Origin: Candidatus Woesearchaeota archaeon
GTDB lineage: Archaea > Nanobdellota > Nanobdellia > Woesearchaeales > ARS49
Direction of reading: 5' to 3'
DNA: 9,702 nt
Assembly: GCA_016203345.1 (NCBI GenBank)
Contig: JACQMZ010000039.1
Location: 1-9,702 of the forward strand
Below the pieces are notes generated by a model. The model did not search any database, was not told the origin of the DNA, and was given only the letters and a program-made list of their open reading frames with translations. The position numbers and the translations under genes were made by a program. The first letter of the stretch is position 1. Every line of letters begins with the position of its first letter. Below are positions 4,709-9,702 of this stretch, one piece after another.

Positions 4709-4974
4709 ATCGAAGGAATAGGCTGGAAATCATCCATGACATGTTGCGGGTGACAAACGATTTGGGCGGAAAAATCCTGCCAACTCACTTGTTGTACAAG
4801 TCAAACCTTTCTCACGAACGAATGAAAGGCTACCTCGAAGAGCTCAAAGAAAAAAAACTCATCACCGAATTGCAGGAAAAAGAAAAGCTGTTCTTCGCGA
4901 TTACTGACGATGGCAGGCGATTTCTCATGCAGTACAAGCAGCTCAAAGAATTCACAGAAGCGTTTGGGTTGTAG
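4705..4974 (+). CDS. HTH_45-type winged-helix transcriptional regulator
   Basis: An 89-residue protein consisting of one winged-helix domain. NRLEIIHDMLRVTND (4-18) forms helix 1, and ILPTHLLYKSNLSHERMKGY (24-43) the helix-turn-helix, with LSHERMKGYLEEL as recognition helix. LITELQEKEKLFFAITDDGRRFL (52-74) gives the beta wing followed by the family's 'T-x-x-G-R-x-F-L' end. This matches the small archaeal HTH_45 / COG3432-type regulators. GTG at 4705 is chosen: it overlaps the upstream stop (GTGA), and GGGGGA lies just before it. The ATG at 4693, four codons earlier, has no ribosome site. There is no ligand domain, so any signal would come from a partner such as the coupled membrane protein. 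Confidence 0.82.
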   Translation: MNRRNRLEIIHDMLRVTNDLGGKILPTHLLYKSNLSHERMKGYLEELKEKKLITELQEKEKLFFAITDDGRRFLMQYKQLKEFTEAFGL

Positions 4975-5007
4975 CCGGAAAGTTTGCGGAATTTGGTCAG
5001 ATAGACA

Positions 5008-5014
5008 CTTAAAG
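5008..5014 (+). promoter_or_regulatory. Probable TATA element of the tRNA gene
   Basis: CTTAAAG lies about 26 bp before 5037, which would start the transcript at the leader hairpin directly upstream of the tRNA. Confidence 0.4.
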
Positions 5015-5033
5015 GGAAAAAAGAAAGAAAAAC

Positions 5034-5057
5034 GTGCTCTGGTCAATGACCAAGCAC
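5034..5057 (+). other. Leader hairpin abutting the tRNA 5' end
   Basis: GTGCT (5034-5038) pairs with AGCAC (5053-5057) and GGTC (5041-5044) with GACC (5048-5051) around an AAT loop. The last base touches the first acceptor base of the tRNA at 5058. It may help 5' processing or protect the precursor; it could equally be a chance structure. Confidence 0.45.
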
Positions 5058-5173
5058 GCCGCGGTCGCCTAATCGTATGGCGACGGCTTGATACGCCGTA
5101 ACCCGCAAGGGTCTCTGGGTTCAAATACCTTTCGGTGTTTTCAGCCGGTGGGTTGAATCTCCCAGCCGCGGCG
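5058..5173 (+). tRNA. Intron-containing tRNA with long variable arm; anticodon reads GAT, identity uncertain
   Basis: The acceptor GCCGCGG (5058-5064) pairs perfectly with CCGCGGC (5166-5172), followed by discriminator G5173. The anticodon arm is ACGGC TTGATAC GCCGT (5083-5099), giving GAT at 5090-5092 with T33 and A37. The variable region (5100-5114) can form ACCC-GCAA-GGGT, a class II arm. The T arm is CTGGG (5115-5119) / CCCAG (5161-5165). The T loop is interrupted by a 34-nt intron whose removal gives the standard TTCAAAT; the mature tRNA would be 82 nt. The D arm is poor: a 3-bp stem GCC/GGC with a 9-nt loop lacking the G18G19 pair. G73 and the long variable arm are tRNA-Ser-like, whereas GAT is an Ile anticodon. 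It may be a true tRNA with unusual identity, a class I tRNA-Ile with a second tiny insertion, or a decaying gene. No CCA is encoded. Confidence 0.75.
5126..5159 (+). other. Noncanonical tRNA intron (34 nt) at position 59/60 in the T loop
   Basis: The junctions form an ideal bulge-helix-bulge. The outer helix is CTGGG/CCCAG. The central 4-bp helix is TTCA (5120-5123) / TGAA (5154-5157). The two 3-nt bulges are AAT (5124-5126) and TCT (5158-5160), and the inner helix is ACC (5127-5129) / GGT (5151-5153). Cutting after the second base of each bulge removes 5126-5159 and restores the T loop TTCAAAT and the T stem exactly. This is the substrate geometry of the archaeal tRNA splicing endonuclease. 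Confidence 0.85.
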
Positions 5174-5175
5174 TA

Positions 5176-5182
5176 TTTTTTT
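5176..5182 (+). terminator. T-run terminator after the tRNA
   Basis: Seven consecutive T residues begin two bases after the discriminator, the usual form of archaeal intrinsic termination. Confidence 0.6.
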
Positions 5183-5196
5183 CTCCACCACTAATT

Positions 5197-5562
5197 TCAA
5201 ATAAACGTCTTCAGCACTTCCCATTCCTTCAAGAAATACTCCTTTACTCCGGGCGCTCCTTCAGCTATCAACCGTTCGACTTCTGAGGTACATCGTATGC
5301 CGAGTTCTTCCCGCAATTCCCGTTCTGCTGCCATGCTGTAACTCTCACCTGCTTTCACGGCACCACATGCGGCAAAATCATAACAGCCGGGCCATGTTTT
5401 CTTGTGGTGTGCCCTCACTTGCACGACATGGTTGCCTGCAGAGTCCTGCAGGAAAACAATGACGTTTCTGGTTATGGCATCATGTGGTTGGTCATGTCGC
5501 AGGCACGTTCCTATGACGATGTCGTGTTCGTTTACGTAGTCGATCAGTTCTGTTGAAGTCAC
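5197..5562 (-). CDS. Short Nudix hydrolase, IPP-isomerase/YfcD-like
   Basis: A 121-residue protein with a perfect Nudix box at 67-89: G67, E73, then R81-E82, E85-E86 and G88 in GAVKAGE...RELREELGI. The preceding part (EHDIVIGTCLRHDQPHDAI, then a strand VIVFLQD and WPGCYDFAACG) resembles the IDI/YfcD branch, which acts on diphosphates. Only 32 residues follow the box, where relatives usually have 60 or more, so the C-terminal part of the fold seems shortened. The substrate cannot be named. The GTG start at 5562 overlaps the TGA of the upstream nucleotidyltransferase gene (GTGA), so the pair is translationally coupled. The 3' end converges on the tRNA. Confidence 0.82.
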   Translation of the reverse strand: MTSTELIDYVNEHDIVIGTCLRHDQPHDAITRNVIVFLQDSAGNHVVQVRAHHKKTWPGCYDFAACGAVKAGESYSMAAERELREELGIRCTSEVERLIAEGAPGVKEYFLKEWEVLKTFI

Positions 5563-6323
5563 AAGTTCTTCAACCTCACTCGAAGCAAAAACTGGTCAAA
5601 CTCTTGCATGTTCTGTGGCAAATCTGGGAGTGTTGATTCTTCGAGTGCGAGTTCCAACTCCGCAGCCAAATGCGCGATGGCTTCTTCTGCGGCGGTTGAT
5701 GTTGTCGTGACTGCTTCGCCTTCTTTTTTGAGTTTCACGAGTTTGTCGATGATTGGCAGTTTGGCTTGTTTGTTCAATTTCACAATGTTTGGTTCGATTT
5801 CTTCTTTGCGCAAGGCGTGTGCGCCAGTCATGTATGAACGCATAACGTAGAGGTACTTCTTGACTGCTTTGTTCTTGTAGGCAGGGTTGAGGCTTGCGAT
5901 GAATTTCTTGTAATTTTGCAGCGCCATTCCTTTGTACGGGTGGTACACGAGTTTGGACAGCGCCTCATCCGCAAGTTGTCGTAGTTGTTCATGTTCGCGC
6001 GTGGGAAACAAATTGTCTGCACATACATTTTCAAGGATGTTGCTGTTGTTTTTGGCAATTAATCCAAGAACTTTCTGCACTTCGTGGCTGACGACATCCA
6101 TCACGACTCCTTTAAATGTGGCTGTATACTCCAGCGTTTCCTGTGGTGGATGCATGGAAAATAGTTTTTTCGTTGGCACGACATGGCAGCACCGGATGTC
6201 GATGTCCGAATCTTTTGATGGAAATCCGTACAAGTGTGCGCCTGATATTGACACAAACAGTGGTCTGACTCCTTGCGCTTGGAGGAACTCTTCCGCAAAT
6301 GCGAGAATGTCGCTTTTTTTCAT
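5559..6323 (-). CDS. RlaP/YcgL-like nucleotidyltransferase (pol-beta superfamily)
   Basis: A 254-residue protein. The motif GAHLYGFPSKDSDIDIR (28-44) is the nucleotidyltransferase G-x-x-x-Y-G-x-x-x-x-x-S-D-x-D signature, with D40 and D42 as metal ligands. The third acid is probably D76 in VVMDVVSHEV. KNNSNILENV (91-100) matches the conserved Asn-rich helix of the PF10127 (RlaP/YcgL) family. The C-terminal half is helical and Lys-rich. Members transfer nucleotides to RNA or protein; RlaP itself is named for association with RNA ligase in RNA repair, but no ligase gene is in this window. The ATG at 6323 is 26 bp from a TATA box (6346-6353), suggesting a leaderless mRNA. It is the first gene of a two-gene unit with the Nudix gene, overlapping it by 4 bp. 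Confidence 0.8.
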   Translation of the reverse strand: MKKSDILAFAEEFLQAQGVRPLFVSISGAHLYGFPSKDSDIDIRCCHVVPTKKLFSMHPPQETLEYTATFKGVVMDVVSHEVQKVLGLIAKNNSNILENVCADNLFPTREHEQLRQLADEALSKLVYHPYKGMALQNYKKFIASLNPAYKNKAVKKYLYVMRSYMTGAHALRKEEIEPNIVKLNKQAKLPIIDKLVKLKKEGEAVTTTSTAAEEAIAHLAAELELALEESTLPDLPQNMQEFDQFLLRVRLKNL

Positions 6324-6344
6324 TCAAGCGTGTGTGCAGGAGAA

Positions 6345-8669
6345 CTATTTAATGTTTTTCGTTGGCGCGTCTGGAGAGAAGGCATATTTGTCCCGTATGT
6401 TTTGAAATTTGTGCACAACGTCAGCTATGCGTCCTGTAAGAGCGGCAGGGGAAATTCGCTCGGTGAGTTCGCACACGGCTCGCAAGTCTCCGCTGACTCC
6501 GTGGTAGGCAAGGAGATGCAGGATGGCTGAAGGGTCATCAGGTTTGAGTGTCAAGAGTTGTTCAAATGTCTGCTTGGCTTCCTCACAGTTGTTTGTTTGC
6601 CATAATGATTCTCCCAGCATACCGAGTCGGTTGCACTCAGCTTCGTGGTCGTGGTCACATTGTGCGTGCTTCAGGTGGTGTGCTGCTTCTTCGTAATCCG
6701 CTTGTTTGAAATAGTGGTGGCCAAGGCGCGAATGTGCCCCCTGGTGTGTCGGGTTTATGGTCAAGAGGTGTTCTAAAGTTTGTGTGAACGCGTCATGCGC
6801 TCCTTTATCGATGTAAACCTCGCTGAGGGCAAGGAGAACACCAACGTCGTTCGCCTTTATCGTGAGCGCTTGTTCAAAGTCTGCTTCTGCTTGATCGAGT
6901 TGTTTGAGCGCATGGCGTGCCGCTCCTCTCACATACCAAGTTAAATGGAGGGATGGATTCAACTTTATGCTTTCTGTTGTGTAGCGGATGCATTTGTCAT
7001 ACTCTTTCTTGTTATAGTGCGCCAGGCCAATGAGGCAAGTGAGCGTAGCGTCGTTGGGGTGGTGAACGAGACCTTGGAGTGCGACTTTGATTGCTTCATC
7101 GTCGAGTGCCAGGCGACAATACGCGTTTGCTAAGTACTGGTACAGTCGATGAGTTTTTGGCTTGAGTGCAATTGCCTGTTTTAGTTCAGGAATGGCATAG
7201 TCCAATTGCTTTTCTTCGTACTGAACGATTCCAAGTTCTTCGTGGCCCCGATAGTCTTCAGGTTCGGCACCGGCATAGCGCTTGAGCAGGGTAATGGCTT
7301 GCTTGTATTTTTTCATGTTCTCAAAAGCAATGCCTTTGCCCAAAAGCGCGCTGTGCAAGTCAGGCTTCTGCGCCAAGGCGCGGTTGTACAAGCGAATGGC
7401 TTGTGGAAAGTGTCCTGAGTTGTTGACAATGCATCCAAGATCGTAGTGCTCCTTAGGTTGCACAGGTACACTCCTGTAGTGTTGGCAAGGACTAGCGAGT
7501 CGTGCTTTGCGCCTTTGAGCAAGCACTGCTCCGCATGCAGGCAGAAGAATGTCGGCAACCGTTTGGAGCGGTTGTAGCCGCATTTCCATGAGTTCGGCAA
7601 ATCCTCCTGCGGCGCTGTCATTTATTTCTATCACGTAGACGCCATCGCAGGTGGCCATGAGGTCGAGTCCGAGAAAACCATATGGTTCTTCGCCTAAGTC
7701 TTTCACGCGTTTGTAGAGCGCTGTTGTTGCCTTGAGCGCTGTGTTTTTGATCGCCGTAATGTCTGCGCAGGTAATTTTCGCAACCGTTTCCAGCTCTTCA
7801 ACTCTGGCTCCTTGGCAGATGTTGACTGGCTTGCAGCTTCTCTTATCGTACCGCACGAGTCCGTCGATCCATCGTGGATGTTCTTCAAGAGTCACAAACG
7901 CGCGGATGTTCCAATCGCGGATTATTCCTTTTCGAGTGCGCCATTCCAATGGCTCAAGTCGTTGTTCAAGTAGGACCTGGTCTCCTGCATCAAGGAGTTT
8001 GCGTGCGTAGGCAACGGCTTTTCCTATTTGTTGTTGCTCGAACAGCCGCACTTGATTGCCCCCGCTTCCGTGTTCTGCTTTGATGACAAAGTATTGAATT
8101 CCCTGTTCGGACAGGAAGTGTTCCAGAACTTTTGGACAGGCTTCAATGGAGGATCGCAATACGCGACAGGATGCCAAGGGAAGTCCTTCTCGTTTGAGTA
8201 CTTCTTTGGTGAGGATTTTGCTGTTCGTTATGTGCTGCACGTGTGGGCAGTTGAGGATTCCTGGCAGCCAGTCCTCGGTTCTTTCATCCTCGCTGTACTG
8301 GACGTTTATTCCATCCAAGGGGAGGGGTGTTCGCGCCACGGTCGGCGTGATAATCCCGTTGTGAAACTCGTAGAAAAATCTGGCGGCAACGTGCTGATGA
8401 CAATCGTCAACCAGAAGATTGCCATTGGGAAGTAAAGGAGTCAGGATGAGCCCCACAGGCGTGCGATTGTACACTGCGCCTGCGCCGCTGATCATCAGCG
8501 CCACAGAATCATCTGTAATGTCCGTATCTGAAAGAACCAGACTTTCTCGCAAGTGGGAAGTCTTTCGGGATTGGGGAATATCAGCTACAGGAATGTCCAT
8601 TCCAAATCGTTTGACTTCCTTCTTGATCAGATTGGAATAGTGTGCAACGATGACGTCTAACGTGCGCAT
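6345..8669 (-). CDS. ATP-grasp enzyme fused to nine TPR repeats
   Basis: A 774-residue protein in two halves. Residues 1 to about 145 form a pre-ATP-grasp region. About 148-378 is an ATP-grasp fold: NSKILTKEVL (149-158) is the RimK/D-Ala-ligase-like start, VIKAEHGSGGNQV (195-207) the glycine-rich loop with K197, LLEQRL with E235 the adenine-hinge region, and GLDLM (334-338) and VIEIND (346-351) hold the magnesium ligands D336, E348 and N350. ATP-grasp enzymes join a carboxylate to an amine or thiol through an acyl phosphate. From 404 a run of about nine TPR units has near-exact 34-residue spacing (about 404, 438, 472, 506, 540, 574, 608, 642, then about 678), typically ending in a Pro-containing turn such as QKPD or LKPK. 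The TPRs probably bind the protein partner or substrate. No signal peptide is visible. The ATG at 8669 is 26 bp from the shared TATA box, so leaderless. The substrate is unknown. Confidence 0.82.
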   Translation of the reverse strand: MRTLDVIVAHYSNLIKKEVKRFGMDIPVADIPQSRKTSHLRESLVLSDTDITDDSVALMISGAGAVYNRTPVGLILTPLLPNGNLLVDDCHQHVAARFFYEFHNGIITPTVARTPLPLDGINVQYSEDERTEDWLPGILNCPHVQHITNSKILTKEVLKREGLPLASCRVLRSSIEACPKVLEHFLSEQGIQYFVIKAEHGSGGNQVRLFEQQQIGKAVAYARKLLDAGDQVLLEQRLEPLEWRTRKGIIRDWNIRAFVTLEEHPRWIDGLVRYDKRSCKPVNICQGARVEELETVAKITCADITAIKNTALKATTALYKRVKDLGEEPYGFLGLDLMATCDGVYVIEINDSAAGGFAELMEMRLQPLQTVADILLPACGAVLAQRRKARLASPCQHYRSVPVQPKEHYDLGCIVNNSGHFPQAIRLYNRALAQKPDLHSALLGKGIAFENMKKYKQAITLLKRYAGAEPEDYRGHEELGIVQYEEKQLDYAIPELKQAIALKPKTHRLYQYLANAYCRLALDDEAIKVALQGLVHHPNDATLTCLIGLAHYNKKEYDKCIRYTTESIKLNPSLHLTWYVRGAARHALKQLDQAEADFEQALTIKANDVGVLLALSEVYIDKGAHDAFTQTLEHLLTINPTHQGAHSRLGHHYFKQADYEEAAHHLKHAQCDHDHEAECNRLGMLGESLWQTNNCEEAKQTFEQLLTLKPDDPSAILHLLAYHGVSGDLRAVCELTERISPAALTGRIADVVHKFQNIRDKYAFSPDAPTKNIK
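6346..6353 (-). promoter_or_regulatory. TATA box of the nucleotidyltransferase-Nudix unit
   Basis: The minus strand reads ATTAAATA, centred 26 bp before the ATG at 6323. It overlaps the last codons and TAG stop of the ATP-grasp/TPR gene, so the promoter is embedded in that gene's end. Confidence 0.6.
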
Positions 8670-8692
8670 TTCCTGATCAGAAAGGTCATTTT

Positions 8693-8698
8693 TTTAAA
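8693..8698. promoter_or_regulatory. Palindromic TATA box shared by two divergent leaderless genes
   Basis: TTTAAA, within TTTTTTTAAACA (8689-8700), is centred 26-27 bp from both the minus-strand ATG at 8669 and the plus-strand ATG at 8722. The gap between the two genes is only 52 bp and no second TATA-like site is seen, so one element appears to serve both directions. Confidence 0.6.
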
Positions 8699-8721
8699 CA
8701 TTGCGTGCGTGTATTGTGTTT

Positions 8722-9531
8722 ATGAACGTGAGCGAAGCTAAACTGCGACGCTTTAGGGAAAAGGTGTTGTCCTATTACCTTTCCTTTGGCCGCACTCTTC
8801 CATGGCGAACTACCACCGACCCATATAAGATTCTGTTGTCTGAAATCATGCTTCAGCAGACGCAGGTTGACCGCGTGGTGGAATTCTACACGCGTTGGTT
8901 TGCTCGTTGGCCTACCATTCAGGATCTTGCGAAAGCAGACAGAACCGATGTGCTAAAAATGTGGCTTGGCTTGGGCTACAACAACCGCGCGATTAATCTT
9001 CACAAGGCAGTGCAGAAAATTTCAAAGGAGTATGGCGGTGATGTGCTGGCTGCAGTGAAAAACTTTAAGGATATTCCTGGCATTGGACCGTACACGTCTG
9101 CCGCGGTGCAGATTTTTGCAAAAAATGCCGACATCGTAACAGTTGACACAAACATTCGCAGGATTCTCATTCACGAATTCAACTTGCCGGATTCGGTTTC
9201 GGATAAAGAATTGTGGAACCTGGCAGACCAGTGTCTTCCAAAAGGCAGGAGCCGTGACTGGCACAACGCCTTGATGGATTATGGCGCGACTCTTCTCACT
9301 GCGCGAAAAACAGGCATTAAGCCCAAAACTACCCAGTCAACGTTTGAAGGGTCTGATAGACAGATTAGATCGAAGATACTGAGGCATGTGCTCAATGCGC
9401 AACCTGCTACATTTGAAGAATTGGCAAAAGTCGTGGGCGTCGGCATGGAGCGCTTGAAGAAAATCGTACAAGGATTGGTGGAGGATGATGTGTTGTTTGT
9501 GGACAATAAGAAGTTTTGCGTAACACACTAA
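8722..9531 (+). CDS. MutY-like HhH-GPD DNA glycosylase without Fe-S cysteines
   Basis: A 269-residue base-excision glycosylase. SEIMLQQTQV (40-49, E41 the expected catalytic Glu) is the adenine-glycosylase (MutY) signature. GLGYNNRAINL follows, then the helix-hairpin-helix IPGIGPYTSA (118-127) and VDTNIRRI with the essential Asp D142. MutY normally has a C-x6-C-x2-C-x5-C cluster after ALMDYGA; here that stretch reads TLLTARKTGIKPKTT with no cysteine, and the whole protein has only two. The C-terminal 8-oxoG-reading Nudix-like domain is also absent. In its place FEGSDRQIRSKIL and a winged-helix-like end (ATFEELAKVVGVG to VEDDVLFV) follow, as in some archaeal and actinobacterial relatives. The start is set at the ATG at 8722, 26 bp from the shared TATA box; a TTG at 8701 would begin inside the promoter region. 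Probable role: removal of mispaired adenine, but specificity (A/G versus T/G) is open. Confidence 0.84.
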   Translation: MNVSEAKLRRFREKVLSYYLSFGRTLPWRTTTDPYKILLSEIMLQQTQVDRVVEFYTRWFARWPTIQDLAKADRTDVLKMWLGLGYNNRAINLHKAVQKISKEYGGDVLAAVKNFKDIPGIGPYTSAAVQIFAKNADIVTVDTNIRRILIHEFNLPDSVSDKELWNLADQCLPKGRSRDWHNALMDYGATLLTARKTGIKPKTTQSTFEGSDRQIRSKILRHVLNAQPATFEELAKVVGVGMERLKKIVQGLVEDDVLFVDNKKFCVTH

Positions 9532-9583
9532 ACACGCAGACTTCGTACATGACATGAATTTACCTTGAGTTTCTGAGAATTGC

Positions 9584-9592
9584 TTATAAATA
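9584..9592 (+). promoter_or_regulatory. TATA box of the last, partial gene
   Basis: TTATAAATA is the strongest TATA match in the window. A start site about 26 bp downstream is near 9614, giving a leader of about 19 nt with a good ribosome site. Confidence 0.7.
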
Positions 9593-9601
9593 GAGTTTCA
9601 T

Positions 9602-9631
9602 AGATCACCCTTCGTCACAAAGAGGTGATCT
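9602..9631 (+). promoter_or_regulatory. Inverted repeat overlapping start site and ribosome site (operator or SD hairpin)
   Basis: AGATCACC (9602-9609) and GGTGATCT (9624-9631) are perfect 8-bp arms with centres 22 bp apart. The right arm contains the ribosome binding site GAGGTGATC before the ATG at 9633. The left arm lies between the TATA box and the predicted start site, so it may not be transcribed. That favours a repressor operator; a start site further upstream would instead make it a ribosome-site-masking hairpin. The left arm also equals the anti-Shine-Dalgarno end of 16S rRNA (GATCACC). Confidence 0.5.
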
Positions 9632-9632
9632 T

Positions 9633-9702
9633 ATGAAACAGATTCTTCCTAAGCTAAAGGAACTTAATAAGCATTTGGCTTTTGTAAAGCAAGCATTTTC
9701 AA
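9633..9702 (+). CDS. N-terminal start of an unidentified protein (partial)
   Basis: The ATG at 9633 follows GAGGTGATC with two bases between, an excellent ribosome site, and a strong TATA box lies 45 bp upstream. The 23 visible residues begin MKQILPKLKELNKHLAF and continue VKQAFS, a Lys-rich amphipathic helix with no signal peptide. The frame is open at the window edge, and the family cannot be named. Confidence 0.6.
   Translation, partial: MKQILPKLKELNKHLAFVKQAFS

Noticed and set aside
4978..4991. GAAAGTTTG-CGGAA resembling the 3585-3600 segment of the structured block
   Set aside because: Short, lacks two bases and the rest of the repeat; likely chance, so not called a fragment.
8028..8435. 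135-codon plus-strand frame opposite the ATP-grasp domain
   Set aside because: Antisense to a strongly motif-supported gene; no ribosome site or domain.

Overview
The window looks archaeal. Most transcription units begin with an A/T-rich TATA-like box whose centre lies about 24-27 bp upstream of the start codon, which implies leaderless mRNAs. One tRNA gene carries a textbook bulge-helix-bulge intron, and an HTH_45-type winged-helix gene is present. Compact gene packing, GTGA stop/start overlaps, small orphan membrane proteins and an ATP-grasp/TPR fusion would suit a DPANN-like lineage (for example Woesearchaeota or Pacearchaeota), but that placement is an inference.

Layout. 1-209: C-terminal end of a charged helical protein. 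210-503: convergent intergenic gap holding a 247-bp palindromic, MITE-like element (250-496). 504-1085 (-): M50/site-2-protease-like membrane protease, divergent from a two-gene unit of hypoxanthine phosphoribosyltransferase-like and patatin-like lipase genes (1187-2592). 2689-3369: orphan 7-TM protein. 3370-3798: 429-nt convergent gap packed with inverted and direct repeats. 3799-3909 (-): 36-aa microprotein with a perfect Shine-Dalgarno. 4031-4974: second 7-TM protein overlapping a winged-helix regulator. 5058-5173: intron-bearing tRNA with a long variable arm. 5197-6323 (-): RlaP-like nucleotidyltransferase coupled to a short Nudix protein. 6345-8669 (-): ATP-grasp enzyme fused to about nine TPR repeats, divergent from a MutY-like glycosylase without Fe-S cysteines (8722-9531). 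9584-9702: strong promoter, operator-like palindrome and the start of a further gene.

The main non-coding signal is a family of 44-nt hairpins. Two pairs, each with its members in opposite orientation, lie in two of the three convergent gene junctions. The three best copies differ by compensatory changes that keep their stems paired. The 3371-3677 block adds a 16-bp long-range stem, a 22-bp direct repeat and several strong hairpins, and may be a structured RNA or a nest of repeats. The third convergent junction holds the tRNA. The genes do not form one obvious pathway: purine salvage, lipid hydrolysis, nucleotidyl transfer, Nudix hydrolysis and base-excision repair sit beside two orphan membrane proteins.
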